A stretch of 51,840 nucleotides of DNA from Firmicutes bacterium UBA5010. GTDB taxonomy: Bacteria > Bacillota > Clostridia > Tissierellales > Sedimentibacteraceae. The DNA lies in assembly GCA_002396645.1 (NCBI GenBank), contig DGYI01000059.1, forward strand, positions 1 to 51,840, given 5' to 3'. The translations under genes and the position numbers were made by a program. Position 1 is the first letter of the stretch. Each line of letters begins with the position of its first letter. Positions 44,055 through 51,840 of this stretch are shown here, in pieces. The notes under the pieces were generated by a model that saw only the letters and a list, made by a program, of their open reading frames with translations, searched no databases and had not been told where the DNA came from.

Positions 44055-44909
44055 ATGAGCTATGAATTTGAAACCTTAAATAATATATATAAACCGTTAT
44101 ATGATTATGTAAAAACGACTGTTGACAGATTAAAAAGCTGTGGCTATAAATGCGAATGGGGATATTACAACTATCATTATATCAGACGGAATAATGATTG
44201 GGCTTTAGAATACTTTCCTATACCTGTTATCGAAGTAAATGGCATGTGCGATATCGGAATTGATTTGAATCATATATTTATCGAATATAAGTTGATAAAA
44301 AAAGCAGCACTTAAATATGATTTTAAAAAATTAAAAAAATATAAATTTGAAATATATGGAGTAGAAGAATATTTAGATGATTTTTACAATGAAAATATGG
44401 ACTTCGAAGGAATAAAGGGCAGAATTGATAAATCTGAAGAAACTACTATCGGCATATCAATATTTTTAAATGAAAAAACTCCCTTTGAACAAATTCTTGA
44501 AGTGGTTAAACTCATAGAGGAGTCTTATTTTGAAAGAGTGGCAATAAAAAGTCTTCAAGAAAGCTCTGATAAAAACTATTCATTTATAATTGGAAAAGAG
44601 CTAAATTGCATAATTGACAGACCATTAGGATCATTTCATCCAAAACACAAACATATTAAATATTATGTAAACTATGGATATGTAAATGAATATAAAGCGT
44701 TAGATAATGAAGAACAGGATATATATTTATTGGGTGTTGATGAAGCTGTAAATAGGTTTGAGGCTGTTGTTATAGCTATTATACATAGAAAAGATGATAT
44801 AGAGGATAAATGGATTATCGCACCTAAAGGAATAAGCTTTACAGATAATGAAATTTTAAGAAATGTTATGTTTCAGGAGAAATATTTTGATATAGAATTA
44901 TACAGATAA
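44055..44909 (+). CDS. Fusion protein: unknown N-domain plus pyrophosphatase-like C-domain
   Basis: A 284-residue protein. The C-terminal part (about 176-284) closely resembles short clostridial proteins annotated as inorganic pyrophosphatase: IIDRPLGSFHPKHKHIKYYVNYGYV, EEQDIYLLGVDEAV, AIIHRKDDIEDKWIIAPKG. The N-terminal 165 residues (YYNYHYIRRNNDWALEYFPIPV and onward) belong to no family I can name with confidence. I chose ATG 44055 after GAGGAGG; the frame is open to 43998. A palindromic hairpin lies at 43964-43978 upstream. Confidence 0.7.
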   Translation: MSYEFETLNNIYKPLYDYVKTTVDRLKSCGYKCEWGYYNYHYIRRNNDWALEYFPIPVIEVNGMCDIGIDLNHIFIEYKLIKKAALKYDFKKLKKYKFEIYGVEEYLDDFYNENMDFEGIKGRIDKSEETTIGISIFLNEKTPFEQILEVVKLIEESYFERVAIKSLQESSDKNYSFIIGKELNCIIDRPLGSFHPKHKHIKYYVNYGYVNEYKALDNEEQDIYLLGVDEAVNRFEAVVIAIIHRKDDIEDKWIIAPKGISFTDNEILRNVMFQEKYFDIELYR

Positions 44910-44981
44910 GTAAATCAAAATAATCGAAAATATAGAACATAAAAAATATATTATGCAAAGATGCGGAGGTGTGCAGATAAA

Positions 44982-45728
44982 ATGAAAATAGATTTTTATT
45001 ACTGGAGCTATCAATGTCCGATTAATTTCGAAATACTTGAATTATTAGATGAATATAAGGATAGATTTAATATAAAAACATATAACATAGAAGAGGATTA
45101 TGATCTGGCTAAGAGTCAAAGAATTTTTTTCCCGTTTCTGACTGTAATTGATGAAAAAGAGCGTTTCAAGGCACCTATAAACAGAAGTTTTTTAAATAAG
45201 CTGTTAAGCGGTGAAAAATGTGTAGAAAAGCCATATATTATTGATTTTGGCACAGAAAAATACAAGGGAGACATAATACCTCTGACTAAGGACAATATTT
45301 CATTGACATCCAAGAAGTGTACACTGACTGATTCTTGTGATAGCTGTATTAAAAAAGCTAAGTTTTTATCAAAATATTGTGATGATATATTTGGATACTT
45401 GAATGTTGAAGGCGATAAAATTCTGGGCGGAGTTGAATATATACCGACAAGCTATGTACCTTATGACATACCAAAAAGCAAGGATTACGCTTTTTTAACG
45501 TGCTTATATCATTCGTCAACAGAATATGACTACAAGCATTATCCTCTTGAGGAGCTTGAAAAATATTTAAAAAATAAATATACTAAGATATATGCCGTAA
45601 CAGATGAGATAGGTACATTCCCAAACGGTAATTTACAGTGGTTTTTAGAGCATGGCTATACGGATGAGGGTGTTATATCTGAGGAAAAAGGGTATTGCAG
45701 ATTACATCTGGTAAGTAAAAATATTTAG
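44982..45728 (+). CDS. Thioredoxin-like/GNAT-like two-part protein
   Basis: A 248-residue protein. The N-terminal 80 residues look thioredoxin-like (FYYWSYQCPINFEILELL, then FFPFLTVIDEK), with a single Cys-Pro in place of CxxC. A cysteine cluster follows (KKCTLTDSCDSCIKKA, KYC). The C-terminal half resembles a diverged GNAT-type fold (GGVEYIPTSYVPYDIP, LQWFLEHGYTDEG), similar in flavour to YoaP-type proteins but in a different order. ATG 44982 follows CGGAGGTG at an unusually long spacing of about 12. Function unknown. Confidence 0.55.
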   Translation: MKIDFYYWSYQCPINFEILELLDEYKDRFNIKTYNIEEDYDLAKSQRIFFPFLTVIDEKERFKAPINRSFLNKLLSGEKCVEKPYIIDFGTEKYKGDIIPLTKDNISLTSKKCTLTDSCDSCIKKAKFLSKYCDDIFGYLNVEGDKILGGVEYIPTSYVPYDIPKSKDYAFLTCLYHSSTEYDYKHYPLEELEKYLKNKYTKIYAVTDEIGTFPNGNLQWFLEHGYTDEGVISEEKGYCRLHLVSKNI

Positions 45729-45813
45729 TAAATGATAGGTGATATTGCATAAAATATATTTTTACTCATTTTTGTTTATCAATAAATTATGAGGTGTTTA
45801 ATTACTTCATATA

Positions 45814-45907
45814 TGATATAATATGCGTAGCATATTTTAAATGTTTCGGTTTGCCGAAACTATTCTTAATATCTGTGGGATATTAAGAATAGCTCAACAT
45901 AGTTGAG
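45814..45907 (+). promoter_or_regulatory. Extended -10 promoter followed by an array of four perfect dyads
   Basis: TGA-TATAAT (45814-45822) is an extended -10. Then come AATATGC-GTA-GCATATT (45820-45836), GTTTCGG-TTTG-CCGAAAC (45843-45860), TATTCTTAATATC with its complement (45861-45891, 13 bp) and CTCAAC-ATA-GTTGAG (45893-45907). The first overlaps the -10 and is likely a DNA site; the other three would fold in the 5' leader of the downstream GNAT gene. Confidence 0.6.
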
Positions 45908-45958
45908 ACTATGATTTGTTTATATTTTTTATAATTTATATAAAAATCAGGAGAAATA

Positions 45959-46492
45959 ATGGATAATTTAAACACTGAAAGGTTAATTATCAGAAGATTT
46001 GAAGAAAATGACTGGAAAGATTTATATGAATACTTGTCTGATGATGAAGTTGTAAAATTTGAACCTTACGAAGCTTTTAATTCAGAACAGGCTAAAGAAG
46101 AAACAAATTACAGAATTACCGATGATGCTTTCTATGCAGTATGTTTAAAGGATAATAACAAGCTTATAGGAAATTTATATTTTTGTAAGGGTGATTTTAA
46201 TACCTATGAGCTGGGATATGTTTTTAATAAAAATTATCAAAACTTAGGCTATGCAACTGAAAGCGTAAAAGCTTTACTTGATTATGCGTTTGCTAAGTTA
46301 GGCGCCAGGCGTGTGGTTTCAATGTGTAATCCGATAAATACGGCTTCGTGGAAATTATTAGAACGACTTAAATTTAGACGCGAAGGGCATCTTTTAAAGA
46401 ATATATACTTTAAGAAAGACAATAATAACAACCCGATATGGCAGGATACATATGAGTATGCTGTTTTAGCTGAAGAATGGTTTGAAAATTGA
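45959..46492 (+). CDS. GNAT acetyltransferase (RimJ/RimL type)
   Basis: A 177-residue acetyltransferase. The N-terminal NTERLIIRRFEENDW and acetyl-CoA loop GYVFNKNYQNLGYATESVKAL are typical, as is NPINTASWKLLERLKFRREG. RBS AGGAGAAATA precedes ATG 45959. Arginine usage is mixed (AGA and CGN). A structured leader lies upstream. Substrate unknown; relatives acetylate ribosomal proteins or antibiotics. Confidence 0.88.
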   Translation: MDNLNTERLIIRRFEENDWKDLYEYLSDDEVVKFEPYEAFNSEQAKEETNYRITDDAFYAVCLKDNNKLIGNLYFCKGDFNTYELGYVFNKNYQNLGYATESVKALLDYAFAKLGARRVVSMCNPINTASWKLLERLKFRREGHLLKNIYFKKDNNNNPIWQDTYEYAVLAEEWFEN

Positions 46493-46518
46493 TTTATAAA
46501 AGGAGTGAATTATTTTAT

Positions 46519-46586
46519 ATGCTAAGAGTATTGATGTTTGCATAGCAAAGGCTAATGCAAAATAATTGATAATTAGCCTTTGCTAT
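46519..46586 (+). promoter_or_regulatory. Possible leader peptide and 15-bp hairpin before the CD3324-type gene
   Basis: AAAGGAGTG precedes a tiny frame at 46519-46545 (MLRVLMFA, stop TAG). Its stop codon runs into a perfect 15-bp stem: ATAGCAAAGGCTAAT (46542-46556) and ATTAGCCTTTGCTAT (46572-46586). No U-run follows, so it is not a plain terminator. It could be a terminator relic, an attenuator or a processing site. Confidence 0.4.
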
Positions 46587-46618
46587 TCCTAAAATAAAGA
46601 TTATCTTAGGAGGGCAAA

Positions 46619-46894
46619 ATGAGCTATATTAAAGCAAATAATATACTGCCGGATGAACTGGTAGAATTAATACAAGAATACATTGATGGAGAATACATAT
46701 ACATACCTAAAAAAGAATCTAACAAAAAGGCTTGGGGTACTAATACTAACACTAAACCCGAATTAGAACATAGAAATAATAATATATTTAATGATTATAT
46801 TAATGGTATTAAAATGGATGAACTGACCAAAAAGTATTTTTTGTCAATTAAAAGTATTCAAAGAATTATATATTATAAAAAGAAATCGGTTTAA
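46619..46894 (+). CDS. CD3324-family (Mor-like) protein
   Basis: A 91-residue protein of the type named after C. difficile CD3324: start MSYIKANNILPDELVELIQEYIDG, then YIYIPKKE and a C-terminal helix-turn-helix-like part ending LSIKSIQRIIYYKK. The family is related to the Mor activator fold and is presumed to bind DNA. RBS TAGGAGG precedes ATG 46619. It ends in its own terminator. Confidence 0.8.
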   Translation: MSYIKANNILPDELVELIQEYIDGEYIYIPKKESNKKAWGTNTNTKPELEHRNNNIFNDYINGIKMDELTKKYFLSIKSIQRIIYYKKKSV

Positions 46895-46931
46895 TATTAA
46901 ATTATATAAGTATACAACCGTTTGTTTTAAG

Positions 46932-46972
46932 AAATACCAAAGATGCTTGCCTCTTTGGTATTTAACTTTTTG
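46932..46972 (+). terminator. Terminator of the CD3324-type gene
   Basis: AAATACCAAAGA (46932-46943) pairs perfectly with TCTTTGGTATTT (46952-46963), followed by AACTTTTTG. Confidence 0.7.
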
Positions 46973-47110
46973 ACAAAATTTCCTGTCTGATTTTATTTTC
47001 GATTTAAATTCTTTATTTAGCAATAGGCCAAATGCCGAAGAAAGAGTACATTATGTCCTACCCTTTATAAGTGGTATTAGAAATATTTTTTATTATAAAC
47101 AAAATTTTTC

Positions 47111-47141
47111 TTGCTCATTACACTACGTAATGAAATATAAT
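47111..47141 (+). promoter_or_regulatory. MerR-type promoter with 19-bp spacer and central dyad
   Basis: TTGCTC (47111-47116), a 19-bp spacer ATTACACTACGTAATGAAA, then TATAAT (47136-47141). The dyad CATTAC-ACTAC-GTAATG (47116-47132) lies within the long spacer. This is the classical architecture of promoters controlled by DNA distortion by MerR regulators, and the first gene downstream encodes one, so autoregulation is expected. Confidence 0.82.
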
Positions 47142-47163
47142 TAGATTGTAAGGAGGAATTAGT

Positions 47164-47967
47164 ATGGTTGAAAAGAAATATACAAGTGGTGAAATTGCTT
47201 CTGCTGCCGGTCTGACGATTCGTGCTGTTCAGCATTATGATAATATTGGCCTGTTGCCATCTTCGGGAAGAACAGAAAGTGGACGACGATATTATACACA
47301 GGACGATTTAATTCGTATTGAACAAATCGTACTCTATAAATCTCTTGACTTCTCGTTAGGACAAATTAAAGAACAGCTTTTGATAAAACCAAATAAAAAT
47401 GAATTGATGGAAATGTTCAAAAATCAAAGGTTACTGTTACTTCAAAAAATGGAACACTTACATACTTCATTTGCGACTATCGGCATTATGTCTGATATGA
47501 TTGAAGCTGGCAAAGAACCGCCATTTCCAATATTACTCCGATTTCTTAATTCCTTGCCTGGGGACGATATATTTTCAAAAGCTACTCAAATGATGACGGA
47601 AGAACAGCGTAAAATGCTTTCTGAGCACTTTCAGGATATTGAGCCGATTCAAATATTCTATCATAAATGGAAAGAAATATTGATTGAAGCAACTGTTTTG
47701 TATTATGATGGAACTTTACCGGATAGCATTACAGCGCAGGATATGGCAAAGCGTTGGTGGGAAACTATATTATCTTTTACTGGAGGCAATATGGAACTTA
47801 TCAAGCAATTATCAGAGCTTCATCTGGAAAATCAAATGATGGAAAAAAATGAAGAAATAATGGATACCGCCAGCATGTTTTTGGAAAGCGCTTTTGAAAT
47901 ATATGCCTCTCAAAATGACTTATATCCCAATGCATCTGAAAACCACCGGAAAGGAAAAGAAGAATAA
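47164..47967 (+). CDS. MerR-family transcriptional regulator (TipA-like)
   Basis: A 267-residue regulator. The N-terminal winged helix (about 5-75) begins YTSGEIASAAGLTIRAVQHYDNIGLL with the wing SGRRYYTQDDL. A dimerisation helix follows (KNQRLLLLQKMEHLH), then a 150-residue all-helical C-terminal domain resembling TipAS-type drug-binding domains. RBS AAGGAGGAATT precedes ATG 47164. Its stop overlaps the ABC ATPase start by one base. CGN arginine codons set this cassette apart. Likely senses the exported compound. Confidence 0.88.
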   Translation: MVEKKYTSGEIASAAGLTIRAVQHYDNIGLLPSSGRTESGRRYYTQDDLIRIEQIVLYKSLDFSLGQIKEQLLIKPNKNELMEMFKNQRLLLLQKMEHLHTSFATIGIMSDMIEAGKEPPFPILLRFLNSLPGDDIFSKATQMMTEEQRKMLSEHFQDIEPIQIFYHKWKEILIEATVLYYDGTLPDSITAQDMAKRWWETILSFTGGNMELIKQLSELHLENQMMEKNEEIMDTASMFLESAFEIYASQNDLYPNASENHRKGKEE

Positions 47968-48902
47968 TGATACAATTATCAAACATGACAAAGAGATTTG
48001 CAGATAAAATTGCGGTAAACGATATCAGCCTATACATTCACCCTGGTGTAGTCACTGGTTTTCTCGGGCCTAACGGAGCCGGAAAAACAACAACTATGCG
48101 TGTTATTCTCGGATTGGCTGCGCCTACTTCAGGGAGTGTTTCCGTAAACGGGAAACCGTATGGTTCATTGGAACGACCATTAAGTAAAATCGGTGCAACG
48201 ATAGATTCAAGTGCTATAGACACAAGATTGACACCTCGGCAGCATCTTTCTATTTTAGCAACCGCTGCCGGAATAAATAAAAACAGAGTTGATGAACTTC
48301 TATCACTTGTCGGATTGCAAAAAGTGTCTGATAAAAAAATAGGCGAATTTTCACTTGGCATGAAACAGCGAATTAGCATAGCCGGGGCTCTTATAGGCAA
48401 CCCTGAAACAATCATGATGGATGAACCTTTCAATGGACTGGATGTGGAAGGCATTCATTGGCTTCGCACATTGCTCAGAGATTTGGCGAAGCAGGGTAAA
48501 GCGGTTCTTATATCAAGTCATTTGTTAAGTGAGATTCAGGAAATAGCAGACAGAATTATTGTACTTGTACGCGGGAAACTGATTGCTGATATGAGCATGA
48601 GCGAGATGCAGGAAAAAAGCTTTAGATCTTATGTGCAAGTGCAGTCGAATAACATATCAGAACTAAAAAGAATATTGGCAGAGAATGGTGCTCAGGTATA
48701 TATGCCGGAATCCGGCATTCTTCATGTAAGAAAAATGACCGCGAGACGGATAGGAGATATTGCTTTTACAAATGGGATTCGTATTTATGAATTGGTCAAT
48801 TATCAACCCTCATTGGAACAGCTTTTTTCAGAAATGGTGGACGGAAAAACAGATTATAAGGGATTAAATCTAAATCAAGATAAAGGAGCGACGAAGAAAT
48901 GA
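47967..48902 (+). CDS. ABC exporter ATP-binding protein (BcrA-like)
   Basis: A 311-residue ATPase with a C-terminal extension of about 90 residues typical of drug and lantibiotic exporters. Walker A GPNGAGKTT, signature FSLGMKQR, Walker B TIMMDEPFNGLD and switch ISSHLLSEI are present. It overlaps the MerR gene by one base and the permease gene by four (ATGA), so all three are translated together. Substrate unknown. Confidence 0.9.
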   Translation: MIQLSNMTKRFADKIAVNDISLYIHPGVVTGFLGPNGAGKTTTMRVILGLAAPTSGSVSVNGKPYGSLERPLSKIGATIDSSAIDTRLTPRQHLSILATAAGINKNRVDELLSLVGLQKVSDKKIGEFSLGMKQRISIAGALIGNPETIMMDEPFNGLDVEGIHWLRTLLRDLAKQGKAVLISSHLLSEIQEIADRIIVLVRGKLIADMSMSEMQEKSFRSYVQVQSNNISELKRILAENGAQVYMPESGILHVRKMTARRIGDIAFTNGIRIYELVNYQPSLEQLFSEMVDGKTDYKGLNLNQDKGATKK

Positions 48903-49663
48903 TAAATTCTATTCACGCAGAGTGGAAAAAAATATGGTTTCCCAAATCTTCACGATTGTATTTGTTGTTTGCAATAATTTTCAGTATTTTAATGGGACTT
49001 GTATTTGCTTTTACAACAGAAATAACTCAACAAAGGGCCTTGTCCGAGCTTAAGCCTATGTCCGTTATTGAAGTTAATATGCTTGGTGTAGATGTTGTAA
49101 CTATTCTGCTTATACTTTTTTCAGCGGTTCAAATCGGAAAAGAGTTTCAGGGTAAAACAATACAGACATACCTTATAACGACACCGGACAGAACCCATTA
49201 TTTTAGCGCGAAGCTATTGACATTTTTCTTGCTGTCATTTGTGGTGGGTGTAATTGTCGCGATCATTACGCTTGTCAACGGACAGCTTATTCTTCTATCT
49301 GTACATGAGCTGGGACTTTCGGTATCCGAGCTGTGGAGATTTGCCGTCGGATGTATTGCTATGCCGCTATTTTATGTTCTTTTTACAGTTTGCGCTACAT
49401 TCTTTTCAAGAAACATATCATCAGGGATTGTAATACCACTTGCGGTAATGTTTCTTCCTGCCGTTACGAAACTTTTCCCGCAAGCAATTCAAGAGATTTT
49501 TATACCGATTTTACCTGCATCCGCAATACATACGCTTTCGGGAATTGCACAGGAAGGAAGCATAGAATACACTGGAATTTTAACTGCTTTCATTATCATA
49601 ATTACTTGGAGTACATTAACTATAGTCATGTCCATATGGCGATTTAGAAATAAAGACATATGA
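48899..49663 (+). CDS. ABC exporter permease
   Basis: A 254-residue ABC-2-type membrane protein with about six hydrophobic segments: one near 18-40, others through LTFFLLSFVVGVIVAIITLV, MPLFYVLFTVCATFF and the C-terminal FIIIITWSTLTIVM. It starts 4 bases before the ATPase stop. It is the last gene of the MerR-ABC cassette; the stop is 3 bp from the convergent GNAT gene's stop, with no obvious terminator between. Confidence 0.82.
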   Translation: MINSIHAEWKKIWFPKSSRLYLLFAIIFSILMGLVFAFTTEITQQRALSELKPMSVIEVNMLGVDVVTILLILFSAVQIGKEFQGKTIQTYLITTPDRTHYFSAKLLTFFLLSFVVGVIVAIITLVNGQLILLSVHELGLSVSELWRFAVGCIAMPLFYVLFTVCATFFSRNISSGIVIPLAVMFLPAVTKLFPQAIQEIFIPILPASAIHTLSGIAQEGSIEYTGILTAFIIIITWSTLTIVMSIWRFRNKDI

Positions 49664-49668
49664 TACAT

Positions 49669-50265
49669 TTAAATATCTGTTTCAATAAAATGTACTGTTG
49701 AATTATCCCAGTATTTTTTATATACCCGGTCATGCTTGTAATCAAAATTTAATTGATACATTCGGAATGTAACAAGTATATTTTTAGGCTGCCACTGTTC
49801 TTCATAGGAATATTTATAGCTCATGCCTGATTGTTTCATTACTTTACCGCTGCGGGGATTTTTAATATCATGGGTGGCGGTAATATAAAGAAGACCGTCT
49901 TTTTTTACTTGTTCAATAACAGCTTTGCTTGCTTCGCTTACAATACCTTTGTGCCAGAACTCTTTACGCAGTCCATAGCCTAAATCATGGCTATCATCCA
50001 TGCTTACGTTAACATATCCAATCGGTATATTTTCACTTTTCAAGCATATGGCATATCTATATCCACGGGGCTGATTATATACTTCTAAATACCTTTCTTT
50101 AAAAAATACCTTTGCTTCATCCAATGATTTCAAAGTAAACCATGGTAAGTAGGTATTTACATCTCTGTCTTTGTAAATATCAAAAAAAGCTTCAATATCA
50201 TTTTCTGTAAATTTTCTTAATATCAATCTTTCTGTTTCCAGTGTGGGTGTATTTGCAAAATCCAT
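49669..50265 (-). CDS. GNAT acetyltransferase (RimJ/RimL type)
   Basis: A 198-residue acetyltransferase on the minus strand. N-terminal TLETERLILRKFTENDIEAFF, acetyl-CoA loop region GYGLRKEFWHKGIVSEASKA and NPRSGKVMKQSGM are typical. RBS AAGGGAAAA precedes ATG. Convergent with the ABC permease. The 265 bp upstream (50266-50530) is AT-rich with no gene I can support. Confidence 0.87.
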   Translation of the reverse strand: MDFANTPTLETERLILRKFTENDIEAFFDIYKDRDVNTYLPWFTLKSLDEAKVFFKERYLEVYNQPRGYRYAICLKSENIPIGYVNVSMDDSHDLGYGLRKEFWHKGIVSEASKAVIEQVKKDGLLYITATHDIKNPRSGKVMKQSGMSYKYSYEEQWQPKNILVTFRMYQLNFDYKHDRVYKKYWDNSTVHFIETDI

Positions 50266-50530
50266 ATTTATTTTCCCTTCAAATTTTCGCTTAGAATAAA
50301 ATTCATTTTAACATATAAATTTATGCACTTCAATTTTTATCTATTTTCTTATTCTATATTGTTTAGCTTGGTATACTCATTTTTATTTCATAATAAATCA
50401 TGATGTTTTTTATCAGCTGCTTTTATTATATACTAAATCAAGTAAAGCTAGATATTTAAGAAATAGAAATGTGGATAAATCTTAAGGTGTTTAAATATCT
50501 AAATAAAATTTTTATATAGGAAAGAAAATT

Positions 50531-51175
50531 ATGCAGTTTAAAAAGATATACACATGGAATATTGTTCCTGACTCTGCTCCGTTTTATATAAGGAGATGTA
50601 AAAAATGCAATAAAACAACCAAGCATTATTGCAGTGAAAAATTCAGATTAAACGCTCAAAAAAAGCTTATTGATGTATGGCTTATTTATAAATGCTGTAA
50701 TTGTGACAGCACTTTTAATATAGATATATTGCCCAGAGTTAATGTAAATAGTATTGATAAAGATTTATTTTCAAGATTTACAGAAAATGATATTAAAACA
50801 TCTTGGATTTATGCTTTTGACAGAGAGGTAATAAGCAGGAATAAAATAAATGTAGATTATTCTAATATAAATTTAAAAATATCAGGTGATGAAATAACAT
50901 TTAAACAAATTATTGAATCAGAAGAAGATATTGTTGAAATTAATCTAAATCAAGAATTTGATGTAGATGTTAAATTAACTGACATTATAAAAAATAATTT
51001 TTTACTTTCCACAGATGGCTTGGATAAATTATTAAGTTCAGGTGCATTTTCGGTATATCCTCCAGGCCCGGTAAAAAAGAGAATGTTAATAGGGGAAAAT
51101 ACTGTTATCATTAATATTAAAAATTTAAGAAAATGTATTAATGAAAATCTTATGCAGGATGATTATATAATTTAA
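50531..51175 (+). CDS. DUF1062-family protein
   Basis: A 214-residue protein of the DUF1062 type. An N-terminal zinc-ribbon-like set of cysteines (CKKC at 23-26, CCNC at 55-58) is followed by a helical and basic region and a C-terminal LSSGAFSVYPPG motif typical of the family. RBS ATAGGAAAG precedes ATG 50531. Function unknown; RNA or DNA binding is possible but only an inference. Confidence 0.78.
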   Translation: MQFKKIYTWNIVPDSAPFYIRRCKKCNKTTKHYCSEKFRLNAQKKLIDVWLIYKCCNCDSTFNIDILPRVNVNSIDKDLFSRFTENDIKTSWIYAFDREVISRNKINVDYSNINLKISGDEITFKQIIESEEDIVEINLNQEFDVDVKLTDIIKNNFLLSTDGLDKLLSSGAFSVYPPGPVKKRMLIGENTVIINIKNLRKCINENLMQDDYII

Positions 51176-51229
51176 ATAGTATTGTAGATATTAAAAGAAA
51201 GCAAGATGATAAAGAGAGAGGGAGAAAAA

Positions 51230-51826
51230 ATGAGTATAAAATTAGAGAAAATGAGTGAATTTTTTACTGCCAGAGTAAATGATTATGATGAGCATATGAT
51301 AAATAATGTTGAAGGCTGTAAGGAAGGATATATAAAAATGGCTGAGTTTGTACCATGTAATTGTATTACATTATTAGACTTAGGCTGCGGTACGGGTTTG
51401 GAGCTTGAAGAAATATTTAAAAAATATCCTGATATTCAGGTAACAGGAATAGATTTAACAAAATCAATGCTGGATAAATTAAAAGAAAAGTATTATGATA
51501 AGGATATAACTTTAATCAATGCAAGCTATTTAGAATATAATTTAGGTTTTGAAAAGTATGATGCAGCCGTATCATTCCAGACAATGCATCATTTTAAGCA
51601 TGAAGATAAGCTAAAGCTGTATAAAAATATATACAACTCGTTAAAACCGGGTGGTGTATATATAGAATGTGACTATATGGTAATAGATCAAAAAGACGAG
51701 GACTTTTATTTCAATGAAATGGAAAGATTAAGAAGAGAGCAAAATCTGAATGATAATGAATTCTATCATTACGATACTCCATGTACTGTTGACAATCAAA
51801 TAAAGCTGTTTAAAAAATCCGCATAA
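51230..51826 (+). CDS. Class I SAM-dependent methyltransferase
   Basis: A 198-residue methyltransferase. SAM motif I LLDLGCGTGLELEE, motif II acidic GIDLTKSML, INASYLEYN and a SFQTMHHF motif are visible. ATG 51230 follows GGGAGAAAA; an in-frame upstream ATG (51206) is in the RBS region. The protein ends normally at 51826. The substrate is unknown. Only 14 bases remain after it. Confidence 0.85.
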   Translation: MSIKLEKMSEFFTARVNDYDEHMINNVEGCKEGYIKMAEFVPCNCITLLDLGCGTGLELEEIFKKYPDIQVTGIDLTKSMLDKLKEKYYDKDITLINASYLEYNLGFEKYDAAVSFQTMHHFKHEDKLKLYKNIYNSLKPGGVYIECDYMVIDQKDEDFYFNEMERLRREQNLNDNEFYHYDTPCTVDNQIKLFKKSA

Positions 51827-51840
51827 ACACTTCCGCCTGT

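Noticed and set aside
49333..49647. 104-codon plus-strand frame inside the ABC permease gene
   Set aside because: Frame-shifted shadow of a membrane protein; cysteine- and tyrosine-rich composition, no RBS.
1..51840. CRISPR array, tRNA or rRNA genes, insertion sequences or prophage
   Set aside because: No regularly spaced direct repeats, tRNA cloverleaf with CCA end, rRNA-like stretch, transposase or integrase was seen by eye on either strand.

Overview
This window is AT-rich chromosome from a low-GC Gram-positive, most likely an anaerobic, spore-forming member of the Clostridia/Tissierellia (a Sedimentibacter-like organism is my best guess, unconfirmed). The grounds are strong AGGAGG ribosome binding sites, AGA-dominated arginine usage, the sporulation gene ylbJ, acetate kinase, and the Firmicutes blocks rpmB/asp23/fakA/recG/rsmD/coaD and plsX/acpP/rnc/smc/ftsY. 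I found no rRNA, tRNA, CRISPR array, insertion sequence or phage gene.

Region 1 (1-5136) is an accessory operon: a NitT/TauT-type ABC importer (ATPase, lipoprotein, permease) followed by an AtuA-like protein and a separate AtuA C-terminal-type protein. It ends in a strong terminator, has three tandem palindromes far upstream, and uses CGN arginine codons unlike its neighbours, which suggests acquisition. Its substrate is unknown and it is the best candidate for an undescribed system.

Region 2 (5150-17030) is housekeeping: prmA-rsmE-YgjP-like hydrolase, a small membrane protein, rpmB (minus strand), asp23-fakA, recG-rsmD-coaD, a coiled-coil protein that appears to start at AUA, a degenerate peptidase-MA-like protein and a secreted stalk-domain protein. 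Region 3 (17030-21640, minus strand) is a four-gene operon: ABC exporter ATPase and permease, tmcAL and ylbJ. Region 4 (21700-25820) holds cobU-cobS-phosphatase (cobalamin nucleotide-loop assembly), ackA, and the DUF177-rpmF pair behind a perfect consensus promoter.

Region 5 (25820-36445) begins with a methyl-accepting chemotaxis receptor that sits as a self-contained unit between rpmF and plsX. It is followed by plsX-acpP, then rnc, a radical SAM protein, smc and ftsY (lipid synthesis, RNA processing, chromosome condensation, protein targeting). Region 6 (36500-46900) is a mosaic of small units: HD hydrolase and Nudix, GNATs, a hemolysin III-type protein, a TIGR04076/DNA-glycosylase/SPL-like radical SAM cluster, a small alarmone synthetase, YbaK, an epimerase, a YdcZ transporter, a fusion protein with a pyrophosphatase-like domain, a thioredoxin-like/GNAT-like protein and a CD3324-type protein.

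Region 7 (47100-49663) is a MerR-controlled ABC exporter cassette. It has a textbook 19-bp-spacer MerR promoter and foreign codon usage. The right end carries a GNAT (minus strand), a DUF1062 protein and a methyltransferase. Several intergenic regions hold notable palindromes or hairpin arrays, listed under findings.
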